A program made the position numbers and the translations under genes. Positions 42,839 through 51,872 of a stretch of 64,000 nucleotides of DNA are shown here, in pieces. Source of the stretch: Acidobacteriota bacterium. Lineage in GTDB: Bacteria > Acidobacteriota > Terriglobia > Acidiferrales > UBA7541. Position 1 is the first letter of the stretch; each line of letters begins with the position of its first letter. The notes beneath the pieces are model-generated. The model was not told the origin of the DNA, did not search any database, and worked only from the letters and a program-made list of their open reading frames with translations. The stretch is taken from positions 62,001 to 126,000 of the forward strand of contig JABCZK010000001.1 in the NCBI GenBank assembly GCA_013289695.1, in the 5' to 3' direction.

Positions 42839-43642
42839 CTAGTCCGCTGGTGGCGCTGCTGGTGCAGCGGCATTGAATTTAAATTGGACCGTCTTCGATT
42901 CCTTGGGGCCTATGGTTACGGTCTGGTCTTGAGTGCCGAACTTTTCCTGCCACGCTTCAATGGTATAGGTGCCCGGAGGGAGGTTCTTCAGTTCAAAGGA
43001 GCCGTCCTTCTCGGTGATGGCGTAGTAGGGATTCTTGAAGACGAAAATGTAGCTCTTCATCCAGGGGTGGACGTTGCACTTCACCGGGATGGCCAGCTCG
43101 GGGCGCGCGAAGGAATCGTCGATGGGTGAGGTGCCGGGAGCTTGCGACTTGTTCCACTCGCGATTGTCCTTCGGCATTGGGTGAATGTTGTGCGTGGTCT
43201 GGTCGTCGTTCTTTACTTCAAACGTTTGACCGGTCATCACGGCGACGATGTGCGGGGAGTACATGCAGCCTTTTTGCGCAAGCGGCACGGCGTCTTTGGG
43301 AGTGTCGAAGACGTAATCGCCGAGGCCGTCCTTTACGAAGATCACGACGTTACCCAGGTCGCCTTTGTCGTCCGTTACGACCGTGGGCGGTACGACTGGG
43401 CCTGAATTCGCCTTCTGGCAATACGGCTCGGCGCTCATGTTGATGGGTTTTTCGGGAGCGGCTTTGCCGTCGAGAGTTACTTTTCCGGCGACGGAGCCGG
43501 TGGTGGTGGCGTCCACCGTTTTTCCTGCAGGCGCGGCGGGGGTCGCAGGCTGCTCGGTAGTTGTACTTTCTTTATTGCCGCATCCGGTGATGGCAAGGGC
43601 GAGGATGGCGGTTAGGGCGAGATGAAAACTTCTGTTACTCAT
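42839..43642 (-). CDS. Cupredoxin-like lipoprotein with carboxypeptidase-regulatory-like domain
   Basis: A 267-residue exported protein. The signal ends in a lipobox (ALAITGC). The central cupredoxin part carries candidate copper ligands in NDDQTTHNIHPMP (His) and IPVKCNVHPWMKSYIFV (Cys, His, Met), the order of a type-1 copper site. A CarboxypepD_reg-like C-terminal domain follows (YAITEKDGSFELKNLPPGTY). AGGAGG precedes ATG 43642. Placed between the octaheme cytochrome and ctaA, it is a plausible soluble electron carrier from the bc complex to the oxidase. Confidence 0.85.
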   Translation of the reverse strand: MSNRSFHLALTAILALAITGCGNKESTTTEQPATPAAPAGKTVDATTTGSVAGKVTLDGKAAPEKPINMSAEPYCQKANSGPVVPPTVVTDDKGDLGNVVIFVKDGLGDYVFDTPKDAVPLAQKGCMYSPHIVAVMTGQTFEVKNDDQTTHNIHPMPKDNREWNKSQAPGTSPIDDSFARPELAIPVKCNVHPWMKSYIFVFKNPYYAITEKDGSFELKNLPPGTYTIEAWQEKFGTQDQTVTIGPKESKTVQFKFNAAAPAAPPAD

Positions 43643-44148
43643 GTTGAAAAATTCCTCCTTAGCGGAACTGCATATTCTAACAAGATCGGGTACCGATGGT
43701 GCGCGAATTCTGGTGCGAGACTGAGCGCGTTTGTTAGCGGCGGTGCGAAAGGCAACGGCAAACCGAGAGCAACGGCTGCCCGGTCCCAAAAGGCGGGACC
43801 GGCCGCTACAAATTCAAGGGCAACGTCCCTTTCGTGACAGGTTTCTCGCACAGCCAGCAGTGGCTGTGCCACGAAAGAAAACGTCAACGGAGCCCGGCTG
43901 AAGCTGGCCGCTACAAAGGCACCAGCAACGTCAAAGGCGCCCGCCTAAAAAACAGGCGGCCACTGGCCTTCGATCCCGCACTGCGGGATCTCAGGATGAA
44001 TCGCACTGTGGCGCGATTCGCAAATTCAACGGCAACTACGGGACCCGGTGATGCCTACTCGTTCGCAAGCTGGGGCGCAGCAAGCAGCGCCCCTACCCAC
44101 TACAAACCAAAATCCAAAAGAGCCGGCGCGGGACGCCGGCGCTAAGAA
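43643..44148. repeat. Repeat mosaic with strings of R8 units, an R5 insert and R4
   Basis: A tandem run of R8 hairpins (about 43770, 43850, 43890 and 43935; each ends near gccgctacaa or similar) is followed by an R5 module inserted at about 43962-44019 (ccttcgatcccgcactgcgg, ctcaggatga, atcgcactgtggcgcgat). R4 follows (about 44068), then gccggcgcgggacgccggcg. No gene is seen; this spacer splits the respiratory operon between the octaheme cytochrome and cupredoxin genes. Confidence 0.75.
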
Positions 44149-47100
44149 TTACTTTCCGCCGGACTGCTTCCCTGCTGCGCTGTTGCTGGCTGATGGCGTG
44201 CGGCCCAGCAGGGCGGCTTGCTCTTGGGGCGTTAGCGTGAACATGTAACGCACCAGCAGGTCGGCCTGGTCGCCGTGATATTGCTGCATGGCGCCGGGCG
44301 TCGGGCCCGCGAATACCCAGATGTCACCGTCCTTGCGGAAGAGGCCGGAAGGCATGGCGGTGCCGGGAATAATTTTCGCGGGATCGGTGATCCAGCGGGC
44401 GGTCCAGGCCGGTTGCAGGCGCTCGTGGGCCAGCAGGAAATTCGGCGCGGAAGCGTTCTTGTCGTGCGCTTCGTTGCCGGTCATGTGGCACTTCAAGCAA
44501 GGCGCGGCGGGACTGGTGAACAGGCCGCGAGCCATGGCGCGTTCGGCGTCGCTGAGCGGCTCGACCTTCGGCGGAATGAAGGGGTCGGGCTGAGCGGACA
44601 TGGCTTCGAAAAACAACGTGAGCTTGCGGATCTCGTCATTCGAAAGCGAGAACGTGGGCATGCGCACTTGGAGATATTGGCGGACGCCGTTGCGATTGCT
44701 GTCGGTGGTGCTGAGCGCTGGATTGGCGAGAAATCCACGGAGCCATTCGGGATTGACGCGGGCGCCTTCGGTGGTGAGAACCGGAGGCAGATTGCCTTTC
44801 AGATCGCCCTGATACATCGGCAGGGTTTGCAGCACGGATTTCTGGCCGACGTCAATCTGATGGCAGCCGATGCAATTATATTTTGTGACAATCCACCAGC
44901 CGGCTTGAATGTATTTACGGCGATCGGCCGGCTTGTACATGTATTCGGGAGGCAGAGTGGGATCGGTGCTGCCCAGCAACATGGTGACGAGCGCCTGAAC
45001 TTCGTCCTGCGATTGCAGGTTGGGCTTGGGCATGCGCAGGGCATCCATCGGATTCGCGTGATATTTTCCCTGGTCGTAGATTGCGGGATTTTCTAGTTTG
45101 TGTTCGAAGAAACCTTTGGGGTCGAACCAGGGCATTTGTTTGCCGTCGCGCAGGTAAGGCTTGCCATCGGGTTGCTCGCCGCGCTTGGCGTCCTCGGTCC
45201 AGAGGGCGAAATCGAGGCGCTCGATGGGCTTGCTGCCTTCGTTCGTGAGCTCAGTGCCTATCCGGCCTTCGTCTTCCATGCCGCTGATTTCGTGGCATCC
45301 GGCGCAGCCGTAGTGGCGGACGAGGTCTTTGCCTTTGGCGGCTAGCTGTGGATCGTCCATGTAATCGGCGGCGGCGTAGGTGGCGTCGGCGTGCTTTTGC
45401 GTGATCAGGAAGCTCGCGATATCGCGCGAATCGGCGTCAGAGAGGCGCAGGCTGGGCATGATGGTCGGCTGCTGGACGAGGAGCTCGTGGCCGTCGTTCG
45501 GGCAGCGCGAGTGATCGAGATCGAAAACGTAGGGAAGATTATGCTTGGCGTAATCTTCCGGCCCGAGATCCTTTTTCTCGTAGGGGCAGTAGGGGCGCGT
45601 GCGCTGGCGCGGATTGTGTACCCAGCGGACCAGATAATCGTAATTTTCTTTTTCGCCGATGCGACTGAGGTTCGCGGCGAACGTGCCGCCGACGGCGTTT
45701 GCGCCTTCACCGATCGCGTGACAGGCGAGGCAGCCGCGTTCTTCGAGGAGTTCCTTGCCATGCGCTGAGTTTGCGGGCGCTTGTTTTTCGAGCGCGGGAC
45801 CGGGAAGCGAATCCTGCCAGATGAATGCGGAGATGGCCTGGATTTCGTCTTGCGACATGCGGAACTGCGGCATTTTTGTAGTGGGGCGGAATTCCGTGGT
45901 GTGGCCGATCCAGTAAGGGATCCATTCCTTGCGCAGTTTCTGGCGGGCTTCTTTCAGGTCCGGGCCGACTTTCTTTATTTCTTGCAGAAGATCATGGCTG
46001 CGTTGCTCGAGCGATTCGGTGGTGGCATCCATGCGTGAGATGTCCACGGTGAGGTTCGTGGCTTGCGCGTAGAAGGCTTCGGCGGCGGCGTTGCTTGGAG
46101 CGGTGTCGCCGAGTTTCTGCAGGCGCGGAATCTCCAGCAGGTCGTCGGATTTGGATTTCGCGAGCGAGAGGATTTGCTGGCGCGCGTTGACTAGCTGTTC
46201 GTCTTGATTATCAAAACCCTGGAAGCGGTGGCAGCCGATGCAGCCCTTTTGACGATAGAGCTGCTTGCCCTGGTTGAGGACGGGCGCGTGTTCGGTGACC
46301 ATGTCGGCCGAGTGGCACTGCTGGCAACCGGCGTTGTAATTTTCGGGATAGTAGAGCGGATAGAGCCAGTGCTCGTAGCGGCCGTGCCCGCGCTCGACGG
46401 AATTGACAGCGCGGCCATTGCCGCCGTGACAGGGCGAGCAGCCGAATTTTTCCAGGGGATGCGTCTGCAGAAGTAGGCCGTCTGGATGGCTGGTGTAGGG
46501 TGCGTCTTTGCTTTTGGCCATGCCGAGGTCGGCTTTGGTGAGCGTGACCTGCGACGGAACGTAACGCGTTTCCGTGCCCACGTGGCAGGATTGGCAGCGA
46601 TCGACGAGGCCTGCGCCGCCCAGATTATTTAGAGACGCGCCTGGGGGATTTACGTTGATCTGAATGATGCGCTCATCGAAATCGCGCATGGAGTGCTGCA
46701 GAAGCTCGAGCGAGGTGGAACTGAGTCCGGGCAAATGTTCGGAGGCGTATTGGTTTAGCTCGTCGCGGGCTTCTTTCGCGGGCTTGTCCACATCGCCGCG
46801 CTGGGCCACGAGTGCGGCGCGCTGAGCGATGATGCCGGTGAAAACGTCGTTGAGTTCGTCGCCGGTGAAGGGTTTGTCTTTTTGAATTCTGCCATCGCCT
46901 AGCGGCCAATCGACCTTCCAAACGCTGGCGCGGCCGGCTAGCAGATCTTTTTTGCGCGCTTCCTTTGTAGACCTGTCTGCATCAGGGACAATTTCGTATT
47001 GGTAGACGAGCGAGCCGATTTTGCCACGGGCGTCTTTGAAGGCGTCGCCTAGAGCAGCGCGTTGGTCATCGAGGAGCGCGATTTGCTTGGCGATTTGCTC

Positions 47101-47403
47101 ATCTTGGGTTTTGGCGGTTTTTTCGGCGGCGTCTACTTTGGCGAGCAGTGCTTTGTAGTCGGCTGAGGCGTACACCGCGTCTTCGTTTTTCTTTTCGTCT
47201 TTGACTGCCTTCGCGAGATACGTGGAATAGGCTTTGGCGAAGCGGCTTTGATATTCGCGCCAGGGTTGCAGGCCGTAGAATTCGACGTAGAACGACCAAG
47301 CTACCGTGAGCATCAGCAGAAGCGACGCGATCAAAAGCGGAAAGGCGAAAGAACGGCCCTTGATCGGATCGTCGGGGCCGAGCTCTGGAGAACGATCAGG
47401 CAC
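44149..47403 (-). CDS. Membrane-anchored octaheme cytochrome c of the bc complex
   Basis: A protein of about 1084 residues. One transmembrane helix lies near the N-terminus (FAFPLLIASLLLMLTVAW), then a coiled-coil-like region (about 60-220). Eight CxxCH sites follow in order: CQSCH, CSPCH, CQQCH, CIGCH, CLACH, CAGCH, CIGCH and CLKCH. It takes the place of cytochrome c1/f next to the split cytochrome b and Rieske genes. I choose GTG 47403, six bases after AGGAGG, rather than TTG 47406. It depends on the ccm genes upstream for haem attachment. Much longer than ordinary diheme subunits. Confidence 0.92.
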   Translation of the reverse strand: MPDRSPELGPDDPIKGRSFAFPLLIASLLLMLTVAWSFYVEFYGLQPWREYQSRFAKAYSTYLAKAVKDEKKNEDAVYASADYKALLAKVDAAEKTAKTQDEQIAKQIALLDDQRAALGDAFKDARGKIGSLVYQYEIVPDADRSTKEARKKDLLAGRASVWKVDWPLGDGRIQKDKPFTGDELNDVFTGIIAQRAALVAQRGDVDKPAKEARDELNQYASEHLPGLSSTSLELLQHSMRDFDERIIQINVNPPGASLNNLGGAGLVDRCQSCHVGTETRYVPSQVTLTKADLGMAKSKDAPYTSHPDGLLLQTHPLEKFGCSPCHGGNGRAVNSVERGHGRYEHWLYPLYYPENYNAGCQQCHSADMVTEHAPVLNQGKQLYRQKGCIGCHRFQGFDNQDEQLVNARQQILSLAKSKSDDLLEIPRLQKLGDTAPSNAAAEAFYAQATNLTVDISRMDATTESLEQRSHDLLQEIKKVGPDLKEARQKLRKEWIPYWIGHTTEFRPTTKMPQFRMSQDEIQAISAFIWQDSLPGPALEKQAPANSAHGKELLEERGCLACHAIGEGANAVGGTFAANLSRIGEKENYDYLVRWVHNPRQRTRPYCPYEKKDLGPEDYAKHNLPYVFDLDHSRCPNDGHELLVQQPTIMPSLRLSDADSRDIASFLITQKHADATYAAADYMDDPQLAAKGKDLVRHYGCAGCHEISGMEDEGRIGTELTNEGSKPIERLDFALWTEDAKRGEQPDGKPYLRDGKQMPWFDPKGFFEHKLENPAIYDQGKYHANPMDALRMPKPNLQSQDEVQALVTMLLGSTDPTLPPEYMYKPADRRKYIQAGWWIVTKYNCIGCHQIDVGQKSVLQTLPMYQGDLKGNLPPVLTTEGARVNPEWLRGFLANPALSTTDSNRNGVRQYLQVRMPTFSLSNDEIRKLTLFFEAMSAQPDPFIPPKVEPLSDAERAMARGLFTSPAAPCLKCHMTGNEAHDKNASAPNFLLAHERLQPAWTARWITDPAKIIPGTAMPSGLFRKDGDIWVFAGPTPGAMQQYHGDQADLLVRYMFTLTPQEQAALLGRTPSASNSAAGKQSGGK

Positions 47404-47586
47404 CAAGGGCCTCCTGCGCGGGTAGCGGAATTTTCCCGGCCAAATTCTTTATCGCTCGACTGCTGTCGGTTGTAGGGGCGGGTCTTAGACCCGTCCCTAC
47501 CAAAGTGCCTCGCGACGGTAGTCTGGGACCGGCCGGCACGGATGCGCGCTGTGGCGCAATCTCACCTACGCAGTTACGCGCGATTT
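47404..47586. repeat. Short spacer with an R8-type hairpin
   Basis: gcgggtcttagacccgtccc (about 47477) is a palindrome shared with the hairpin near 42800 (gcgggtctcagacccgcccc). No gene is seen. Confidence 0.55.
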
Positions 47587-48567
47587 TTATATGCTGAACC
47601 ACGGCGTCACCCAGACGTAATGGATTGTGAAAACCAGGCGCAGCAGAATTTTTGCCGGCAGCGAAAACATGAAAATCAGGAACGTGTACATGGTGACGAG
47701 TTGCACCAGGCTCATGCGCTGGTAAATCTTGCGGCTGAATTCGGTGCGCATACAGATCCAGTGGACCAGCAGCGCCGCGACGATGAAGAACGCGATCAGC
47801 GGGAAGATTCCGAAGATCACGCGCGCCCAGATGGCACCCTGATCTTTCGTTGTGTGGAAAATGGCGGAGGTCCACGAGCCGTCAATACCGAAAACCTGGT
47901 CGAGGTTGCGGTTCACCGCGTAGTCCACGCGCTCAGCGTCCCAAGTTCTGCCGGGCCAGAACCACATCCATCCCGGGCCGCGGATGAACGTGCCGATCAC
48001 GATCATCAGTACCCACAGCCCGACGAAACCGAACATGAACGTCCAAATGGAAAAGCGGCGCTGCTTGTAGGTGTAGTAGCCGTTGCCGAGCGGGTTTGCG
48101 TCAATGTAAGGGATGACCATGAGGCCGACGATTACGAGCGTGGGCATCACGACGCCCGCGATCCATGGATCGAAATAGACGAGCATTTCCTGCAGGCCCA
48201 GGAAATACCACGGGGCTTTTGCAGGATTCATGGTGACGTTCGGATTGGCCGGCTCTTCGAGAGGCGCGTTCAGCGTGAGCGACCAGACCATCAGCAGCAC
48301 GGTGACGATTATTGCCACCAAAAATTCCATGCGCATCAGGTAGGGCCAGGTGTGAACCTCGCGGTCCCATTTGGGATCCCATTCTTGCGTCTTGCGGTAT
48401 TTGGTTTTGGCGAGGTTGGCGTCGGATTCCAGGATGGCGATCAGTTTGTCGTTCTCGATGCCTTGTTTCAGGGCGTACCAGAGATAGAACGGAATCAGGA
48501 ACAACATGGCCACGATGGGCACGTTGTCCGGCGCCGAGGCGATTTCCCAGAGCTGATGCCAGTCCAT
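47587..48567 (-). CDS. Cytochrome b, C-terminal part (subunit IV-like)
   Basis: A 326-residue membrane protein with about five to seven helices corresponding to the C-terminal half of cytochrome b. The quinol-site motif, PEWY in many bc complexes, reads NPAKAPWYFLGLQEML, a form met in low-potential, menaquinone-using complexes. VVMPTLVIVGLMVIPYID also matches subunit IV. It is longer than b6f subunit IV because of extra C-terminal helices. It follows cytochrome b (N part) and precedes the octaheme cytochrome c. Confidence 0.9.
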   Translation of the reverse strand: MDWHQLWEIASAPDNVPIVAMLFLIPFYLWYALKQGIENDKLIAILESDANLAKTKYRKTQEWDPKWDREVHTWPYLMRMEFLVAIIVTVLLMVWSLTLNAPLEEPANPNVTMNPAKAPWYFLGLQEMLVYFDPWIAGVVMPTLVIVGLMVIPYIDANPLGNGYYTYKQRRFSIWTFMFGFVGLWVLMIVIGTFIRGPGWMWFWPGRTWDAERVDYAVNRNLDQVFGIDGSWTSAIFHTTKDQGAIWARVIFGIFPLIAFFIVAALLVHWICMRTEFSRKIYQRMSLVQLVTMYTFLIFMFSLPAKILLRLVFTIHYVWVTPWFSI

Positions 48568-48769
48568 CTGCTAGGCTCCTACGTTCGATGCTCGATGCCA
48601 GGTTCGAATCAACAATAGACCAAAGCCTCCCCGGTGCCGAAAAGCGGACCGGCCGCTACAAAGTCAAAAGCGGGCGCAGCAAGCAGCGCCCCTACCAATT
48701 CAAAACCTAACCAAAAGCAACACCAACTGCAAAGAGTCGGTCCCGCTTTGCGGGACCGGCTCTACGGAA
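48568..48769. repeat. Spacer with R8 and R4 repeats
   Basis: cgaaaagcggaccggccgct (about 48637), an R4 fragment (about 48668-48695) and gtcccgctttgcgggaccgg (about 48742) are present. No gene is seen. Confidence 0.6.
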
Positions 48770-49723
48770 TTATTTATCGTGCTGACTGATGCCGCTGGGC
48801 CGCAGGACTACCGGCCGCGGGTTGCGTTCTTCTTTGATTTCGCTTTCGAGCATTACTGGAGCTGGGCCGGAAATGCCGCCGTCTTTGCGGACGCGCCAGA
48901 AATGGACGCCTAGGAAAATTGAGACGATCAATGGGATCGCGATGCAGTGCCAGATGTAGGCGCGCAGCAGCGCGTTCGCGTCGACGATCGAGCCGCCTAG
49001 CAGCGCGAAGCGGACGTCGTTGTAAGGCGTCATGCCGAGCAGACCGCCCAGCGGGCCTTCGTGACCTAAGAATGGCGTGGCGCGGGCCATATTCGTGCCG
49101 ACCGTGACGGCCCAGAATCCCAACTGATCATCCGGAAGCAAATATCCTGTGAAGCTGAGGAGCATGGTCAAGACCATCAGGAGCACGCCGACGCACCAAT
49201 TGAATTCGCGCGGGCGCTTATAGGAGCCGGTCATGAACACACGGAACATGTGCAGCCAGACGGCGATGATCATCAGGTGCGCGGCCCAGCGGTGCATGTT
49301 GCGCAGGAGTTTGCCGAAAGGTACGTCGTTTTCTAGATAGAGAATGTCGCGGAACGCCTGCACTTTCGTCGGATGGTAATAAAACATCAGCAGGACGCCC
49401 GTGAAAGTGAGGACGATGAAGAGATAGAAAGTAATGCCGCCCATCCCCCAGGTGAAATTGTATTTGGTGGCGTCGCGATTGACTTTGGCGGGATGCAGGT
49501 GGAAGAAAACGTTGGAGAGGACACTGAGGGCGCGGTTGCGCGGCTCGTCGTCGTGCTTGACGCGAAACATGGAGCGATAGAGCTGGGTCTTCTCCGGCTC
49601 TTTCAGCCCGTCGACCTGCTGCTTGGTCTTTTCTTTCAGCGTTTCGCGCAGCGCGGCAGCGTCGGCCTGCACTTTTTCCAGGACGCTGGTTTTTTCTTTG
49701 CTGCCGCCGTTTTCTTCAGGCAT
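48770..49723 (-). CDS. Cytochrome b, N-terminal part (b6-like)
   Basis: A 317-residue protein. An approximately 75-residue charged N-terminal extension precedes the four-helix haem-binding core. Haem b ligands are seen in LLRNMHRWAAHLMIIAVWLH and, in the fourth helix, AYIWHCIAIPLIVSIFLGVH; the GSYKRPREFNW loop is diagnostic. TGYLLPDDQLGFWAVTVGTN forms part of the quinol site. AAGGGG precedes ATG 49723. It lies between Rieske and the C-terminal cytochrome b. Confidence 0.94.
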   Translation of the reverse strand: MPEENGGSKEKTSVLEKVQADAAALRETLKEKTKQQVDGLKEPEKTQLYRSMFRVKHDDEPRNRALSVLSNVFFHLHPAKVNRDATKYNFTWGMGGITFYLFIVLTFTGVLLMFYYHPTKVQAFRDILYLENDVPFGKLLRNMHRWAAHLMIIAVWLHMFRVFMTGSYKRPREFNWCVGVLLMVLTMLLSFTGYLLPDDQLGFWAVTVGTNMARATPFLGHEGPLGGLLGMTPYNDVRFALLGGSIVDANALLRAYIWHCIAIPLIVSIFLGVHFWRVRKDGGISGPAPVMLESEIKEERNPRPVVLRPSGISQHDK

Positions 49724-49954
49724 TCGGTGTGACCCCTTCGGAACCGAAATCTACGTGGCCTGTGCCGCTCGAAGCTCTCTCATAAATACGCTACGTTGCC
49801 ACGATCAAAAGGCTTGCCTTCAGGGGCTAAAGCCCCCTGCTTCCCTGAACCTGACGGCGGGGCTGAAGCCCCGCCCTTCCGAGTCGGCATCCGAGAGACT
49901 GCTTCTTCTTGCTGCTCTGTCAGCGTCAGACAATTTCCTACAGCGCGCGCGGTG
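49724..49954. repeat. Spacer with R7 pair
   Basis: An R7 pair (about 49820-49880, caggggctaaagccccctgc and gcggggctgaagccccgccc) sits between the Rieske and cytochrome b genes of one operon. No gene is seen. Confidence 0.6.
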
Positions 49955-50539
49955 TTACACGTTCAAAAAAGCTCCTGGGTCGTTGAAATGGTTTACGCCA
50001 GCGCGCGGGTCGTCCACGTAGAGCCGGCTGGTATCCACGGAAATTTTTCCCGTGGGGTCGAGCATTACGTTGGCGCGGTCCATGGGACGCGGCGCGGGAC
50101 CTTCGAAATTCACACCTTCGCTGTCGTAGCCGCTGCCGTGGCAGGGACACTTGAATTTATTTTCCGCGGGTTTCCATTCGGGCGTACAGCCGAGGTGCGT
50201 GCAGCGAGCGTAGATGACGAACAGGCGATCGGGTTCGCGCACGACCCAAACGCGGTTGGTCATCAGATAGCGCTGGTCAATACCCAAGCTGAAATCTGCG
50301 GGGAAGCCGATATTGAAGACGGTGTTGGGTTCGTACAACGCGCGCGGGAAGAAAAAACGGAGGAACATCAGGAAGTTGACGCCGAGATACCCCCAAATGA
50401 GCGCCCAGACAATTCTACGGCGGCCAGTGTTGATGGCTTTTGCCGCGGCTTGCCCTTCCGGCGACTGGGATGCGACCGCTCCCGACGCGACAGGCGACGG
50501 TGCGGCTTGACCCGACTTCCCTTCCGGAATTTCTGCCAT
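49955..50539 (-). CDS. Rieske 2Fe-2S protein of the bc complex
   Basis: A protein of about 194 residues. A transmembrane helix ([20 protein letters not shown]) anchors the protein. The cluster-binding boxes are [10 protein letters not shown] and CPCHGSGYD, giving two Cys and two His ligands. It passes electrons from quinol at the cytochrome b site to the multihaem cytochrome c. The track start (50566, GTG) is nine codons longer. It is the first gene behind the strong promoter at 50619-50647. Confidence 0.95.
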   Translation of the reverse strand: MAEIPEGKSGQAAPSPVASGAVASQSPEGQAAAKAINTGRRRIVWALIWGYLGVNFLMFLRFFFPRALYEPNTVFNIGFPADFSLGIDQRYLMTNRVWVVREPDRLFVIYARCTHLGCTPEWKPAENKFKCPCHGSGYDSEGVNFEGPAPRPMDRANVMLDPTGKISVDTSRLYVDDPRAGVNHFNDPGAFLNV

Positions 50540-50618
50540 AGGCCCGTTAACTACTGTCACTGCCACGAAAATCTATGAGTCGAAAACTCCGCTATCAAGC
50601 GTTGCTAATCAACAAAGG

Positions 50619-50647
50619 GTTATATGATTTGCGAGTGGCTGTGTCAA
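50619..50647 (-). promoter_or_regulatory. Near-consensus sigma-70 promoter for the bc-complex operon
   Basis: Minus strand: TTGACA (50642-50647), exactly 17 nt, then TATAAC (50619-50624). Initiation would be near 50612, giving a 5' leader of about 50-70 nt before the Rieske gene. It is the best promoter match in the window and lies between hemH and the Rieske gene. Confidence 0.75.
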
Positions 50648-50716
50648 GACTTTCTCGCCGAGGATTTTCTCTAGGTATTTTCTGCATGCAGAGCTCCATC
50701 GCCGTGGCACCCGGCG

Positions 50717-51709
50717 TCAGCTTGCGAGAGAGGCGACGCCGCTGCGCATGCCGACGGAGCGCAGCACCAGGTCGGCTAGCGCGCGAATGAGGAGCGGAGA
50801 ATCATTCAGCGCGGGCATCATGCGGAATTCGGTTACACCTAGTGATTCCGCTTCTGCGCGGGCTTCGATATTAATTTCGTGTAGGGTTTCGATGTGTTCG
50901 GTCAAGAACGCGATGGGAATTACGAGCATGCGCTTGATCCCGCTGTGCGCCAACTGTTCGATCGTTGTGGTGAGCGAAGGTTGCAGCCATTTCTGCGGGC
51001 CTACTCTGCTCTGATAGCAGAGCACGTGAGGATTGGGCCAAGCGCCTAGGTCGCGGACCATTTGCACGGTCGCTTCGATCTGTTTCGGATAGGGATCGCC
51101 CTTTTCTACCAGGGTGAGAGGCAAACCGTGAGCGCTGAATACCAGATGGATATCGTCGGGCTGATCCCGGTCCGCCAAGACGCCGTTGATTCGCTCGACG
51201 ATGGCCGCGATATAATCCGGATGATCGTAGAAATGATCTATGATTTTTACCGGTGTGGTTGGCTTGTACTGGCGATTCCATTCGTTGAGGCTGCTTCGGG
51301 TGGTCGCAAAAGAATAGTGCGGATAGAGCGGGAGCAGGACGAGTTCGTCGTAGGGCTCGCGGTTTAGTACGGCGACGGCCTCTGCGGTGTTGGGATGCCA
51401 GTAGCGCATGGCGACAATGGTGCGGGCGGAAATGTGCGGTCGCAGGGCGTCTTCTAGGGAGCGCGCTTGCTGCTCGGTGAGGCGGCGAATCGGCGAGCCG
51501 CCGCCGATTTCCATGTAGTGCTGGCCGACGACTTTCGAGCGCGTGGTGGAAATTAGCTTGGCGATGGCTTTGCGGGCGAGGAAGGCGCCGGGAAAATTGA
51601 TGATGTCCGGATCGCAGAACAGATTGTAGAGAAATGGTTCGACCGCAACCTGGCTATCAGGGCCGCCGAGTTGAAACAGCACCACCGCGATTTTCTTTGG
51701 GCCGGCCAT
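50717..51709 (-). CDS. hemH: Ferrochelatase
   Basis: A 330-residue enzyme inserting Fe(II) into protoporphyrin IX. It begins KKIAVVLFQLGGPDSQVAVE and has the family segments VGQHYMEIGGGSPIRRLTEQ, MRYWHPNTAEAV, LPLYPHYSFATTRSSLNEW and the catalytic His region HLVFSAHGLPLTLVEKGDPY. YQSRVGPQKWLQPS and IPIAFLTEHIETLHEIN (second-site Glu) complete it. It starts 22 bp after ccmD, so haem synthesis is co-transcribed with haem delivery. Confidence 0.96.
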   Translation of the reverse strand: MAGPKKIAVVLFQLGGPDSQVAVEPFLYNLFCDPDIINFPGAFLARKAIAKLISTTRSKVVGQHYMEIGGGSPIRRLTEQQARSLEDALRPHISARTIVAMRYWHPNTAEAVAVLNREPYDELVLLPLYPHYSFATTRSSLNEWNRQYKPTTPVKIIDHFYDHPDYIAAIVERINGVLADRDQPDDIHLVFSAHGLPLTLVEKGDPYPKQIEATVQMVRDLGAWPNPHVLCYQSRVGPQKWLQPSLTTTIEQLAHSGIKRMLVIPIAFLTEHIETLHEINIEARAEAESLGVTEFRMMPALNDSPLLIRALADLVLRSVGMRSGVASLAS

Positions 51710-51731
51710 GTTGCACCTCTTGCCAATTCTT

Positions 51732-51872
51732 CTAGCGTTGTTGCAACTGCTGCTTGAGCCGCTCGATTTCTTCCCGCGTTTGGGTGATGCGGCGCGCGAT
51801 GCTGAGTTCGTAAGCGAAAAATACGGCCCAGACCACCATCCACGCCGTAAACAGGAATTCGAAATTCTTCAT
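51732..51872 (-). CDS. ccmD: CcmD-like small haem-exporter protein
   Basis: A 46-residue protein too short for the ORF track: MKNFEFLFTAWMVVWAVFFA begins it and the C-terminal part is charged (RRITQTREEIERLKQQL). One membrane helix followed by a basic/coiled tail fits CcmD, which helps release CcmE from CcmABC. The ATG overlaps the ccmC stop in ATGA. Position between ccmC and hemH is the usual one. Confidence 0.85.
   Translation of the reverse strand: MKNFEFLFTAWMVVWAVFFAYELSIARRITQTREEIERLKQQLQQR

Noticed and set aside
43760-44140. CRISPR array suggested by successive similar units
   Set aside because: Unit length and spacing are irregular, units are palindromic with differing stems, and no cas gene is present; these are R8-type hairpin repeats.
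48590-48620. ggttcgaatc resembling a tRNA T-arm
   Set aside because: No acceptor stem, anticodon arm or CCA context surrounds it.
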